From Peptoniphilus harei (GTDB lineage: Bacteria > Bacillota > Clostridia > Tissierellales > Peptoniphilaceae): 64,000 nucleotides of DNA. A program made the position numbers and the translations under genes. The stretch is from the NCBI RefSeq assembly GCF_900454685.1, contig NZ_UATM01000032.1, forward strand, positions 186,001 to 250,000, in the 5' to 3' direction. Below, piece by piece: positions 45,103-58,272 of the stretch (position 1 is the stretch's first letter; each line of letters begins with the position of its first letter). Below the pieces are notes generated by a model that saw nothing but the letters and a program-made list of their open reading frames with translations, did no database searches and was not told where the DNA came from.

Positions 45103-45408
45103 CTACTTCCTAAAAATACAGAGCCAAACTGCCTCCTCCTGCCAGGAAACCCTGTGGATCTCGTGGGGTCTTATTACTAGGCTGTCCCCTTCTCCTAAGT
45201 CAAGTCTCCTTCCATCTTCATATTCTATTTGGGCCTTCCCTTTTAACAAGAAGACTATTTCAAGTTCATCTTGGTCATAAAAGCCTGTGACTTGGTCTAG
45301 GGACATTGTCCTAATAACTTTTATCCCATCGTCTTCGTAAATTTTTTCTTCAATTTCATCTTCACTAGAAAATCTTATATTTTTAAAAATATTGTATAAT
45401 TTATCCAT
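45103..45408 (-). CDS. Small cupin-domain protein
   Basis: This 101-residue single-domain cupin shows motif 1 around QDELEIVFLLKGKAQIEYEDG and motif 2 around LGEGDSLVIRPHEIHRV. The usual HxH metal ligands of motif 1 are replaced (YDQDELE), while a histidine pair remains in motif 2, so metal binding is doubtful. It may be a sensor or binding protein rather than an enzyme. It is a single gene, divergent from the NimA-like gene. Function unknown. Confidence 0.78.
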   Translation of the reverse strand: MDKLYNIFKNIRFSSEDEIEEKIYEDDGIKVIRTMSLDQVTGFYDQDELEIVFLLKGKAQIEYEDGRRLDLGEGDSLVIRPHEIHRVSWQEEAVWLCIFRK

Positions 45409-45485
45409 AGGCTAATTATATCACGACTTTAATTCTCAATATATAAGAGCAATAAATTTGCTATAATTATAAAAAGAGGTGGAAA

Positions 45486-45962
45486 ATGTTTAGAGAAATG
45501 AGAAGAATAAAGCAAGAGCTTCCCCTTGAAGAAGCTAAGAGCTTGCTTATGAAAAATAAGAGAGGCGTCCTATCTTTAAATGGCGAAGATGGATACCCCT
45601 ATTCTATTCCCATAAATTTTTTATATGACAATGAAGAAAATAAAATTTATTTTCACGGAGCAAAAAGTGGCTACAAGCTTGACTGCATCAGGAAGAATAA
45701 TAAGGCCTGCTTTGTTACTTATGGGGACCAAGAGCTTTCAGACAATGGCTGGTCCTACTATCTAAATAGCCTAGTGGCCTTTGGAGAAATTGAAATCATA
45801 GAGGACAGAGACTTAGCCGCCAAAAAACTAATTGAACTTGCATCGAGATATTATCCTTCAATGTCAGAAATAAATGGAGTTATGGAGAGAAGTTTTAAAA
45901 ACGCCCTAGTCTATTCCTTTAACATCCAGCACATGACTTGCAAGAGAGTTCACGAAAAATAA
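45486..45962 (+). CDS. Pyridoxamine 5'-phosphate oxidase-like protein, NimA type
   Basis: This 158-residue FMN-binding split-barrel protein begins MFREMRRIKQEL, the MxRRxxQ-like start of the NimA group, followed by GVLSLNGEDGYPYSIPINF and YFHGAKSGYKLDCI. Some Nim proteins reduce 5-nitroimidazoles to harmless amines, but most chromosomal homologues are flavin- or heme-binding proteins of unknown role. AGAGGTGG lies close to the ATG. It ends in a terminator shared with the BASS transporter gene. Confidence 0.83.
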   Translation: MFREMRRIKQELPLEEAKSLLMKNKRGVLSLNGEDGYPYSIPINFLYDNEENKIYFHGAKSGYKLDCIRKNNKACFVTYGDQELSDNGWSYYLNSLVAFGEIEIIEDRDLAAKKLIELASRYYPSMSEINGVMERSFKNALVYSFNIQHMTCKRVHEK

Positions 45963-45975
45963 AAAATCGCAAGTA

Positions 45976-46020
45976 AAAAACCAAGGTCTTAGTTTTACCT
46001 AAAACCTTGGTTTTATTTTT
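45976..46020. terminator. Bidirectional terminator between NimA-like and BASS genes
   Basis: The stem AAACCAAGGT/ACCTTGGTTT has T-runs on both strands. Confidence 0.85.
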
Positions 46021-46975
46021 ATATATTTAACTTGACTTCTTCTAATTTCTTTTCTCTTTGACTTTCCCTATAGTGGGCAAATATTGAACCAATTAGGTTT
46101 TGAACTACAGAGAAAATTGCTCCTGGTAGGGCTGCAAGTGGGTTCATTGCAAAGTTTGTGTTTGCAAGAACTACTGCAAGACCAGAGTTTTGTGTGCCAA
46201 CTTCAATTGATAGGGCTGACTGCTTGTCGTAGTCAAGTCCCACTAATTTTCCAAGACCAAGTCCAAGACCAAGGCCCAAAATATTGTGGATAATAACTAC
46301 TCCAAAGACTAAAAGTCCTGAAGTCATAATTTTTTCTGCGTTAAGTCCCACAATGGCCGCAATGATAAGGGCAATTGCTATAGAAGAAATAAGTGGGAAA
46401 ATAAAATCCACCTTCTTAATTCTTTCCTTTAAAAGTGTATTGGCAATAATTCCCAGTACTACTGGAAGTACAATTACCTTAACAATAGACATAAACATGG
46501 CCATAAAGGAAACTTCAACCAAAGATCCTGCCATCATATAGACAAGAAGTGGAGTCAAGATTGGGGCAAGTAAAGTTGAGGCAACTGTAAGTAGCACAGA
46601 ATAAGCCAAGTCTCCTTCAGCAATATGACTCAAAACATTAGATGCTGTACCACCAGGGCAAGTTCCAACAAGGATTACCCCAAGGCTTATGTCCTTTGGC
46701 AATTTAAAAATCACTGACAAGAAAAGTGCCAAGAGGGGCATAATTGTGTACTGGCAAAGGGCTCCCAAAAATATAAGTTTTGGTGCCTTTAACAGATTTT
46801 TAAAGTCCTTGACTTCTATGCTAGTTCCCATCCCAAACATGGCCGCTGCCAAGAAGAGGGATGTGTAATTTGTCATCCCTTTAAAGGCATCTGGGTACCT
46901 TAGGGCAGTTGCAGAAAGAAGTAGGATAATTAAGATCAGATATTTTTCTATATAGGTTGAAATTTTTCTAAACAT
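46019..46975 (-). CDS. Bile acid:sodium symporter (BASS) family transporter, PanS-like by context
   Basis: This 318-residue membrane protein has about 9-10 hydrophobic spans. The BASS core blocks are visible: GTCPGGTASNVLSHIAEGDLA and EVGTQNSGLAVVLA, which form the sodium-binding crossover. The gene starts one base after panC, with GAGG inside the panC stop region, so the two are coupled. In Salmonella, a BASS protein (PanS) imports ketopantoate. The shared transcript with panC makes uptake of a pantothenate precursor the best guess here, by context only. Confidence 0.85.
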   Translation of the reverse strand: MFRKISTYIEKYLILIILLLSATALRYPDAFKGMTNYTSLFLAAAMFGMGTSIEVKDFKNLLKAPKLIFLGALCQYTIMPLLALFLSVIFKLPKDISLGVILVGTCPGGTASNVLSHIAEGDLAYSVLLTVASTLLAPILTPLLVYMMAGSLVEVSFMAMFMSIVKVIVLPVVLGIIANTLLKERIKKVDFIFPLISSIAIALIIAAIVGLNAEKIMTSGLLVFGVVIIHNILGLGLGLGLGKLVGLDYDKQSALSIEVGTQNSGLAVVLANTNFAMNPLAALPGAIFSVVQNLIGSIFAHYRESQREKKLEEVKLNI

Positions 46976-46976
46976 T

Positions 46977-47810
46977 TCAAACCTCGAAGAAAAAGTTGTC
47001 TATAAGTCTAGTTGTGCCAAACCTAACAGCAAGGGCAACAAGGCAGTCTCTATCAATGACATCCATGTCCCTTATTTCTTCTGTGTCAACAACTTGAACA
47101 TACTCAATATCAGCAAGGTCTTCTGTCTTTATTTCGTCTTCAATGATTTTAATCAAATCTTCTGCCTTCATTCCCTTTTTCATGGCAGCCTTACCCTTTT
47201 CTAGGGCCCTATTGAGAACTGGTGCGGCCTTTCTCTCTTCATCAGACAAGTAAACATTTCTTGATGAGATTGCAAGTCCGTCATCTTCCCTTTTAATTGG
47301 GCAAGGAACAATTTCGATCCCAAAATTTAAGTCCTTGACTGCCTTTTTAACAATTAAAAACTGTTGGGCATCCTTCCTGCCAAAGTAGGCTCTAGTAGGT
47401 CTAAAGATGTTAAATAACTTTGTTAAAACAGTTAAAACTCCCCTAAAGTGAATTGGGCGAGTCTTGCCACATAAGTTGTCCTTTAAATCTTCGATAGTTA
47501 CGTAAGTTTTGTGGTTTTGATAAAACTCCTCTGGGTCTGGTGTGAACACTGCGTCAACTCCAGCCTCTTCACAGAGTTTAAAATCTCTCTCTTCGTCTCT
47601 TGGGTAAGATTCGTAGTCTTCGCCAGGTCCAAATTGTGTTGGATTTACAAAAATAGACACGATTACGACGTCGTTGTTCTTTCTCGCCTCATCCATAAGT
47701 GACTTGTGACCTGCGTGCAAAAATCCCATAGTAGGAACCAAACCCACAGACTTTTGGTAATTTCCTTTAGTAAATTCCAAAGCTTCTTGTACATTTCTTA
47801 GTACCTTCAT
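46977..47810 (-). CDS. panC: Pantothenate synthetase
   Basis: PanC joins pantoate and beta-alanine with ATP to make pantothenate, the precursor of coenzyme A. The 277-residue protein is full length. The nucleotidyltransferase motifs are GLVPTMGFLHAGHKSLM (HIGH-like HAGH), VNPTQFGPGEDYESYPR, YFGRKDAQQF and the KMSKS-like AISSRNVYL. Two adjacent ATGs (47813 and 47810) follow AAGGAG; the second has better spacing. panB and panD are not nearby. The BASS transporter gene follows directly. Confidence 0.96.
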   Translation of the reverse strand: MKVLRNVQEALEFTKGNYQKSVGLVPTMGFLHAGHKSLMDEARKNNDVVIVSIFVNPTQFGPGEDYESYPRDEERDFKLCEEAGVDAVFTPDPEEFYQNHKTYVTIEDLKDNLCGKTRPIHFRGVLTVLTKLFNIFRPTRAYFGRKDAQQFLIVKKAVKDLNFGIEIVPCPIKREDDGLAISSRNVYLSDEERKAAPVLNRALEKGKAAMKKGMKAEDLIKIIEDEIKTEDLADIEYVQVVDTEEIRDMDVIDRDCLVALAVRFGTTRLIDNFFFEV

Positions 47811-47928
47811 CATTCTCTCCTTAAAAATTTATTTTGGAGAAATATTTAATTATAAATATTTAAGTACGGTTTATAAGAATAATACCGTCTCCGGCAAATA
47901 TTATAACAAATTTAATAATTTTTTGCAG

Positions 47929-47954
47929 AAAAAAAGGCACAAATTTAGTGCCTT
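47929..47954 (-). terminator. Terminator of the SpxH-like gene
   Basis: The stem AAGGCAC/GTGCCTT is followed by TTTTT on the minus strand. Confidence 0.85.
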
Positions 47955-47965
47955 GTCTACAAATT

Positions 47966-48772
47966 TTAAATTATTTTCACTATCTCAAAGGAATTAATTT
48001 TTTTAATTTCAACCTTGCCATCTCTTATAAGGTCTTCTAAGATATTTTCATCTCCAAAGGCAATTTTAATTTCATCTTTTAAGACCAAATCATAGGACCT
48101 TATGTAGTCCAAGATTTTTTCTTCTTCGCTAAGACCTTCTTCCCTCTCTTCTAGGTCTAGGTTTTCTAAGAAAAATTCTTCAACCCTTGAGAAGTCCATG
48201 ATGTTTTGTAGGACTCTGGAGTTTTTTGTAATTAAAAATCCTGGTAGCTTCTTTACCCTGTAGTCAAAGGCCTCCATCCTATCCTGTAGGAACAAGTCGT
48301 GAGAGTTTTCATAATTAAATAAAAATTCATCATAGTCCAGACCAAAGCCATCTAGGATTTCCTTTTGGACTTCTAATTTAAATATATTTTTCCCAAAAAT
48401 TATGGCTTCTTCTAAGGACTTCCTCATGTAGTCCTTGGCTAGGTCCCTATCCAACTCTTTAACCGAGATGAAATACTTGTCTAGTGGATAAGAAGACTTG
48501 TAGTCTTCTGTGAATAGGTCTGGCGATGATGGAAAGCCTGGCATGTGAGTTATAGTTCCTGTGGCCCTGTACATATCAAAGAGAATTTTGTTGCCAAGAT
48601 CTACTGAGTTTTTGTCCCTAAAGTTCTCTGGCAAAAATTCTTCGTAGTTGCCAATTAGTCCTCCCATGACAAATTCATAATCAAAATTTTTATATTTTCT
48701 TTCAAATTTTCTTATTATTGGAAAAAGTCCCCACAAAAAGGGATCTAATAGGTCTGTAAATATTTTTAACAT
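47966..48772 (-). CDS. SpxH/DsbA-like protein without active-site cysteines
   Basis: This 268-residue protein has the layout of the DsbA superfamily close to SpxH (YjbH), the adaptor that delivers Spx to ClpXP. The N-terminal strand and helix read FTDLLDPFLWGLFPIIRKFE, where the family has DPLCPxCW. Both cysteines of the redox site are replaced (DPFL), so it cannot form the usual disulfide. The middle part (TGTITHMPGFPSSPDLF, then a helix-rich insert) and the C-terminal DsbA-like half are recognisable. An AGGAGGGAC sequence precedes the ATG at 48772. It is a single gene. An adaptor or binding role is more likely than oxidoreductase activity. Confidence 0.68.
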   Translation of the reverse strand: MLKIFTDLLDPFLWGLFPIIRKFERKYKNFDYEFVMGGLIGNYEEFLPENFRDKNSVDLGNKILFDMYRATGTITHMPGFPSSPDLFTEDYKSSYPLDKYFISVKELDRDLAKDYMRKSLEEAIIFGKNIFKLEVQKEILDGFGLDYDEFLFNYENSHDLFLQDRMEAFDYRVKKLPGFLITKNSRVLQNIMDFSRVEEFFLENLDLEEREEGLSEEEKILDYIRSYDLVLKDEIKIAFGDENILEDLIRDGKVEIKKINSFEIVKII

Positions 48773-48870
48773 GGTCCCTCCTAATCTAGGTCGATTATAT
48801 CAAAGGATAAAAATTTTTTCAGCAAAATCTTCTTAAAAAGACTTGACTTTTTGAGTTTTAATAATTATTT

Positions 48871-48917
48871 ACACAATATATGTTTTCCTCATGGCTTTCA
48901 TACACTATATGTAGTAT
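48871..48917 (+). promoter_or_regulatory. Pair of NrdR boxes upstream of nrdD
   Basis: Two sites, ACACAATATATGTTTT (48871-48886) and ACACTATATGTAGTAT (48902-48917), resemble the NrdR consensus (ACAC-A/T-AT-AT-A-T-A/T-GTGT). They are exactly 31 bases apart, three helical turns, as in known NrdR-controlled promoters. The second overlaps the -10 box TATAAT (48915-48920). nrdR itself is not in the window. Confidence 0.8.
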
Positions 48918-48969
48918 AATTATATCCGTAATAAAAAAGGAGCGTTCATATATTTATATAAAAGGAGAG

Positions 48970-51102
48970 ATGGAAAAAATGTTACAAGTTATCAAGAGAA
49001 ACGGAAAAAAAGTTGACTTTGACAAGGCTAAAATTGTAATTGCCATTGAAAAGGCAATGCACTCGAGTTCTGGTGTCTACATAGAGGGTCAAGCTCTTGA
49101 AATTGCAAATGAAATCGAAAAGTTGGCAGGAGAAAAAGACCTTCCTCTTTCTATTTATGATATAGAAGGAGAAGTTTATTACCGTTTGATTCAAAACGAC
49201 AACCCAGCTACTGCTAGGGCCTACGAGTCTTACAAGTCTGTTCAACAATTTAAGCGTGAACAAAACACTACTGATGATGATATTCTTGGTCTCTTAAACG
49301 AAACAAACGAAGACCTAATGGACGAGAACTCCAACAAAAATGCTGTTATTGCCTCTACTCAAAGAGACTTAATAGCAGGAGAAGTTTCAAAGGATATTGC
49401 CAAGAGAAAGATGATTCCAGGAGATTTAGTAGAAGCACACGAATCTGGCGCAATCCACATCCACGACATGGACTACTTTATCCAACCAATTTTCAACTGC
49501 TGCCTAGTTAACATGAAGGACATGCTTGACAATGGAACTGTTGTTAATGGCAAGATGATTGAAACTCCAAAGTCCTTTCAAGTTGCCTGCAATGTTATGA
49601 CACAAATCATTGCTCAAATTGCATCAAACCAATATGGTGGCCAAAGTATTAATATCTCTTGTCTTGGCAAGTACCTAAGAAGGTCTTACGAAAAGAACCT
49701 TTCCCTTGCCCTTGACACTCTTGGAGATATTGAACTTGCAGAGAAAATGGCAAATCAAATGACTAAGAAGGACCTTGAAAGTGGAATCCAAACAATCCAA
49801 TATCAAATAAATACCTTGATGACTTCCAACGGTCAAGCACCTTTCGTTACCTTATTCATGTGGCTTGAAGATGACGACCAATATGTTGATGAAGTTGCAA
49901 TGATAATCGAAGAAATCTTAAAGCAAAGAATCCAAGGGATAAAAAATGATGCAGGTGTTTATGTTACACCAGCCTTTCCTAAGCTAATTTACGTTCTTGA
50001 TGAAAATAACATCAACAAGGACTCAAAATATTATTATTTAACATCTCTTGCGATTAGATGTACAGCTAAAAGGATGTACCCTGACTACATTTCTGCCAAG
50101 AAGATGCGTGCCAACTACGAAGGCAACGTATTTTCTCCAATGGGATGCAGGGCTTTCCTTCCACCTTACAAGGATGAAAAGGGCAACTACAAGTTCGAAG
50201 GTAGGTTTAACATGGGAGCTTGCTCCATCAACCTTCCACAAATAGGAATCCTTGCTGGAGGAAACGAAGAAAAATTCTTTGAAATCCTTGAAAAAAGACT
50301 AGACCTAGTTAAGAGGGTTGGCCTATTGCGTTACGAACACCTAAAGAAGGTCAACAGCGACTCATCACCAATCCACTGGCAACACGGTGCTATTGCAAGA
50401 CTTGGCAAGCATGAGCCTATTGCTCCACTTCTAGAAAATGGCTACTCAACAGTTTCTCTTGGCTATATTGGAATCTATGAAGCCACAATGCTTATTAAAG
50501 GCGTGAGCCACACAGACAAGAAGGGCTATGACTTTGCCATGAGGATCATGGACGCCCTTAACGATGCTGTCAAGAAGTGGACTGAAGAATATGGAATTAA
50601 GTTTACCCTTTACGCAACACCAGCTGAGTCACTTACACAAAGATTTGCCAACATTGACAAGGAAAGATTTGGCATCATAGAAAATGTAACTGACAAGGGT
50701 TACTACATCAATTCCTTCCACGTTGACGTTCGTGAAGAAATATCTGCCTTTGAAAAATTTAACTTCGAAGCAAAATTCCAAGATAAGTCAACTGGCGGCT
50801 GCATATCCTATGTAGAAATTCCAAACATGGGCCACAATCTAGAAGCCCTAGAGACAATTGTTAGATATATTTACGACAACATCCAATACGCAGAGTTCAA
50901 CACAAAGTCAGACTATTGTGCAGAATGTGGCTTTGACGGTGAAATCAAATTAAACGACCATGGCGACTGGGAATGTCCACAATGCCACAACACAGACAGG
51001 TCAAGCCTTACAGTGGTAAGACGTACTTGTGGTTACCTTGGTGAAAACTTCTGGAACGAAGGTCGTACTAAGGAAATCAACGCAAGGGTTCTTCACATCT
51101 AA
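48970..51102 (+). CDS. nrdD: Anaerobic ribonucleoside-triphosphate reductase
   Basis: NrdD makes deoxynucleotides from ribonucleoside triphosphates with a glycyl radical, and works only without oxygen. The protein (710 residues from this start) begins with an ATP-cone (VIKRNGKKVDFDKAKIVIAI), which gives allosteric control. The zinc site CAEC...CPQC and the glycyl-radical loop RTCGYLG lie at the C-terminus. GGAG at 48964 is two bases from this ATG and eleven from the next (48979), so the exact start is open. A longer frame from 48880 runs through the promoter and is not real. nrdG overlaps its stop. Confidence 0.97.
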   Translation: MEKMLQVIKRNGKKVDFDKAKIVIAIEKAMHSSSGVYIEGQALEIANEIEKLAGEKDLPLSIYDIEGEVYYRLIQNDNPATARAYESYKSVQQFKREQNTTDDDILGLLNETNEDLMDENSNKNAVIASTQRDLIAGEVSKDIAKRKMIPGDLVEAHESGAIHIHDMDYFIQPIFNCCLVNMKDMLDNGTVVNGKMIETPKSFQVACNVMTQIIAQIASNQYGGQSINISCLGKYLRRSYEKNLSLALDTLGDIELAEKMANQMTKKDLESGIQTIQYQINTLMTSNGQAPFVTLFMWLEDDDQYVDEVAMIIEEILKQRIQGIKNDAGVYVTPAFPKLIYVLDENNINKDSKYYYLTSLAIRCTAKRMYPDYISAKKMRANYEGNVFSPMGCRAFLPPYKDEKGNYKFEGRFNMGACSINLPQIGILAGGNEEKFFEILEKRLDLVKRVGLLRYEHLKKVNSDSSPIHWQHGAIARLGKHEPIAPLLENGYSTVSLGYIGIYEATMLIKGVSHTDKKGYDFAMRIMDALNDAVKKWTEEYGIKFTLYATPAESLTQRFANIDKERFGIIENVTDKGYYINSFHVDVREEISAFEKFNFEAKFQDKSTGGCISYVEIPNMGHNLEALETIVRYIYDNIQYAEFNTKSDYCAECGFDGEIKLNDHGDWECPQCHNTDRSSLTVVRRTCGYLGENFWNEGRTKEINARVLHI

Positions 51103-51596
51103 TGAACTTTGCACAAATAAGAAAGTATGATGTTGCCAATGGCCCTGGAATAAGGACCACAATCTTTGTGACAGGCTGCACCCACAAGTGCCACAATTGT
51201 TTTAATGAAGAATACCAAGACTTTGACTTTGGTGATCCTTGGACCCAAAAGGAAACAGACGAAGTTATAGAAGATTTAAAGCTAGATGAAGTTAAGGGCC
51301 TTACCATCCTAGGTGGTGAGCCCTTCCAAAATGAAGTGGACCTCTTAAAAGTTCTTCGTGACATAAAAAAAGAAGTCCAAAAGGACATTTGGATCTTCTC
51401 TGGCTATACTTATGAAGAAATTTTAAAAGATGAGCACAAAAAGAAACTCCTAGAAGAGTGCGACGTCCTAGTTGATGGAAGATTTGTCGAAGCTTTAAAA
51501 GACTTAAATCTTAGGTTTCGAGGATCTTCCAATCAAAGGATAATAGACGTACAAAAATCTTTAGAGTCCAATGAAGTAGTTTTGTTTGACTTGTAA
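51102..51596 (+). CDS. nrdG: Anaerobic ribonucleotide reductase-activating protein
   Basis: NrdG is the radical-SAM enzyme that creates the glycyl radical on NrdD. The [4Fe-4S] motif is CTHKCHNC (CxxxCxxC), soon after the N-terminus. GGEPF, the SAM-binding motif, follows in LTILGGEPFQNE. At 164 residues it has normal length. Its ATG overlaps the nrdD stop (TAATG), so the pair is translated together, and the operon ends at the terminator at 51676-51710. Confidence 0.96.
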   Translation: MNFAQIRKYDVANGPGIRTTIFVTGCTHKCHNCFNEEYQDFDFGDPWTQKETDEVIEDLKLDEVKGLTILGGEPFQNEVDLLKVLRDIKKEVQKDIWIFSGYTYEEILKDEHKKKLLEECDVLVDGRFVEALKDLNLRFRGSSNQRIIDVQKSLESNEVVLFDL

Positions 51597-51675
51597 ATTT
51601 TGTCTTAGAATTTTATCTAATTAATTACTTTATAAGACTTAATAAACCCTTTTATATAAATTAAAAATTAAGATA

Positions 51676-51710
51676 AAAAAACCTCAGCTTAACTGCTGAG
51701 GAATTTTTTT
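51676..51710. terminator. Bidirectional terminator between nrdG and the paralogue pair
   Basis: The stem CCTCAGC/GCTGAGG with an adjacent A-run and T-run can serve both strands. Confidence 0.88.
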
Positions 51711-51718
51711 GTCCTTTT

Positions 51719-52348
51719 TTATGCTTCTGGTGGGATTGGCTTTTCTAAATTTTCATTATCAAAAAAGTTAGTACCATCATCGGCATTACTTTGGAAGGTC
51801 CCAAAGGTGGAAACATAGTCCACCCCATCAAATGTGTAGTAAATTTCAATCCTTAAGTATTCCATAAAATATTTTTCAAACTGAGTATTATATCTTTTAG
51901 TCTCATAAAAATACCTGCCGTCGTCAAGCCTATCTAATTCGCCCTCTATTACTGTCTCCCTTGTTTTATCATTATAATAAGAGTCGGCAAAGATTTTTAT
52001 CTTTGGTATTTCTGGCTCATAAACCTTTCCTCTATCTATGAACTCTACATAAAATTTATTATCTTCATTTAAGTGTATACAAGGGATGTCTCCTTCTATG
52101 GCTCCTGCAATTGTATCCCTTACCCTCATAACTTTTTGTTCAGGTAAACTTTCAAACTTTGCTCTCTCAAAGGTCCTAATAATTGGTGTCCTTTCATCAT
52201 TAGACACCTTTATATTTACCTTAACCCCATGGACAGAATTATTTCTTTTTAGCTCTGGCTTTGGGTAATAATAAATGCGTAGACCTACAAATAAAGTCAC
52301 AAGAAGAATTAAAATAATAGAAAAAATATTTATAAATTTTTTTACCAT
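51719..52348 (-). CDS. Membrane-anchored hypothetical protein, paralogue B
   Basis: This 209-residue protein has one N-terminal hydrophobic segment (about residues 5-26) and a predicted extracytoplasmic domain. It is closely similar along its whole length to the product of the next gene upstream (52436-53068). Both share RGKVYEPE, EGELDRLDDGRY, TQFEKYFMEYLRIEIYYT and the end EKPIPPE. No known domain is recognised. AGGTGATA precedes the ATG. The two copies form a tandem duplication of unknown function. Confidence 0.78.
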   Translation of the reverse strand: MVKKFINIFSIILILLVTLFVGLRIYYYPKPELKRNNSVHGVKVNIKVSNDERTPIIRTFERAKFESLPEQKVMRVRDTIAGAIEGDIPCIHLNEDNKFYVEFIDRGKVYEPEIPKIKIFADSYYNDKTRETVIEGELDRLDDGRYFYETKRYNTQFEKYFMEYLRIEIYYTFDGVDYVSTFGTFQSNADDGTNFFDNENLEKPIPPEA

Positions 52349-52435
52349 AATATCACCTAATTTATTATTACACCTTTAACAATTGATAATAAAAATTCAC
52401 AATAAAATCTTCCCCGAAGGTACGATCTTTTTGTC

Positions 52436-53068
52436 TTATTCTTCTGGAGGGATTGGCTTTTCTAATTTTTCATTGTCAAAGAAGTTAGCCCCATCATCGG
52501 CGTTATCTTGGAAGGTCCCAAAGGTGGAAACATAGTCCACATGGCCAATAGTATAATAAATTTCAATCCTTAAGTATTCCATAAAATATTTTTCAAATTG
52601 AGTGCTATATCTCTTAGTCTCAAAATAATACCTGCCGTCGTCAAGCCTATCTAATTCGCCCTCTATGACTCTTTGCTTTTGCTTGTCATCATAATGAGAA
52701 GCAGAGGCAAATATTTTAATTTTTGGACTTTCTGGCTCATAAACTTTTCCCCTATTTATGAACTCTACATAAAATTTATTATCTTCATTTAAATGAATAC
52801 AAGGAATGTCTCCTTCTATCCTACCATCAATTGTATATCTTAATTTCACTATTTCTTTTTCAGAAAGATTTTCAAATTTTTCTCTCTCAAAGGTCCTTAC
52901 AATGGGTTTTCTCTCATCACTGGACACCTTTATATTTACTTTATCTCCATGTATAGCATTATTTCTCCTAAAATCTGGAGTTGGAGAAAAATAAATTTGA
53001 ATAGCTGCAAATAAAATTATTGCAAGAATTATTACAATAGCAAAAACTTTTGCGACTTTACTTTTCAT
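52436..53068 (-). CDS. Membrane-anchored hypothetical protein, paralogue A
   Basis: This 210-residue paralogue of the product of 51719-52348 has the same layout: membrane segment at about 6-25, then a beta-rich-looking domain with KVNIKVSSDERKPIVRTFER and EGDIPCIHLNEDNKFYVEF. Clear divergence at scattered positions shows the duplication is not very recent. It is 87 bases upstream of its twin, without a terminator, so both are probably on one transcript. Function unknown. Confidence 0.78.
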   Translation of the reverse strand: MKSKVAKVFAIVIILAIILFAAIQIYFSPTPDFRRNNAIHGDKVNIKVSSDERKPIVRTFEREKFENLSEKEIVKLRYTIDGRIEGDIPCIHLNEDNKFYVEFINRGKVYEPESPKIKIFASASHYDDKQKQRVIEGELDRLDDGRYYFETKRYSTQFEKYFMEYLRIEIYYTIGHVDYVSTFGTFQDNADDGANFFDNEKLEKPIPPEE

Positions 53069-53182
53069 AATATCACCTACCTATAGTTTACCCTAAAAAC
53101 AATTCAATATCATTAACTTTTAAAACAAGCAAAACATTTATAATTACTTCAAAGACTCCCATACTATATAAATTTCTCCAAT

Positions 53183-53213
53183 AAAAAAATCTCCCAAGAG
53201 GTCTTGGAAGATC
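53183..53213 (-). terminator. Second terminator downstream of the rRNA operon
   Basis: The stem ATCTTCCAAGA/TCTTGGGAGAT is followed by TTTTTTATT on the minus strand. It protects the paralogue genes from rRNA read-through. Confidence 0.75.
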
Positions 53214-53300
53214 TTCTTATCTTTAATATGTAATGAGATTACTCATTGTGGAATAATTAAAGCAAAATATTTTACTAATTTTAAAAGGAGTATTTAAAAT

Positions 53301-53343
53301 AAAAAGTCTATTGACAAAGGTAACCTTACATCAATAGACCTTT
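53301..53343 (-). terminator. rRNA operon terminator
   Basis: The stem AGGTCTATTGA/TCAATAGACTT, with a long loop, is followed by TTTATTTT just after the 5S gene. Confidence 0.85.
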
Positions 53344-53346
53344 TAA

Positions 53347-53461
53347 CTGGCGATAACTTACTCTCCCAGGTCGTTGCCAACCAAGTACCATCAGCGGACT
53401 AATGCTTAACTTCTGTGTTCGGTATGGGTACAGGTGTGTCCATTGTCCTATTCTCACCAGA
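53347..53461 (-). rRNA. rrf: 5S ribosomal RNA
   Basis: The minus strand contains the conserved core CCGAACACAGAAGTTAAGC and flanking complementary ends CTGGTGA.../...CGCCAG. The length is about 115 bases; the ends are approximate. Confidence 0.93.
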
Positions 53462-53492
53462 TTAACTTAAAAACTAATCTTACCTTAAATCT

Positions 53493-56343
<2,851 letters not shown>

Positions 56344-56473
56344 CTTTGTTAATAAACATTTCTGTTTATTTCCAGTTTAATTGTTTGTTTAAGAAATTTT
56401 GATTAGTTTTTAAGTTGTTATGGTTCTCTTCTTTTTTTTAAGAAGGTTTCAGAGTAGCATTTATTGCTATTCT

Positions 56474-56549
56474 TGGTGGAGATAAGGAGATTCGAACTCC
56501 TGACCTCCTGCTTGCAAGGCAGGCGCTCTCCCAACTGAGCTATACCCCC
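56474..56549 (-). tRNA. tRNA-Ala (anticodon TGC)
   Basis: A 76-base cloverleaf includes the encoded CCA. The acceptor is GGGGGTA/TATCTCC with G-T pairs, the D-arm AGCTCAGTTGGGAGAGC, the anticodon loop CTTGCAA and the T-loop GTTCGAATC. It lies in the 16S-23S spacer; there is no tRNA-Ile. Confidence 0.97.
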
Positions 56550-56584
56550 ATATATATAATTAAAATAGTGTGAAGATTTATTTT

Positions 56585-58116
<1,532 letters not shown>

Positions 58117-58272
58117 AAATTTGTATGACTCATTAGTTTTCTCAAAACTAAACGAATATCTGGTTTGCTTGTGATTCTTTAAAAGAATCTGTGATTAAAT
58201 CACGAATTGTTTATCTATCTTCACACTATTTAATTATCATGTTTCATCGCTACTTTTTGAAGTAGCTTGTTT

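Noticed and set aside
48880..48969. Longer nrdD starting with MFSSWLSYTIC
   Set aside because: The extra codons run through the NrdR boxes and the -10 box, and the ribosome binding site is at 48961-48967.
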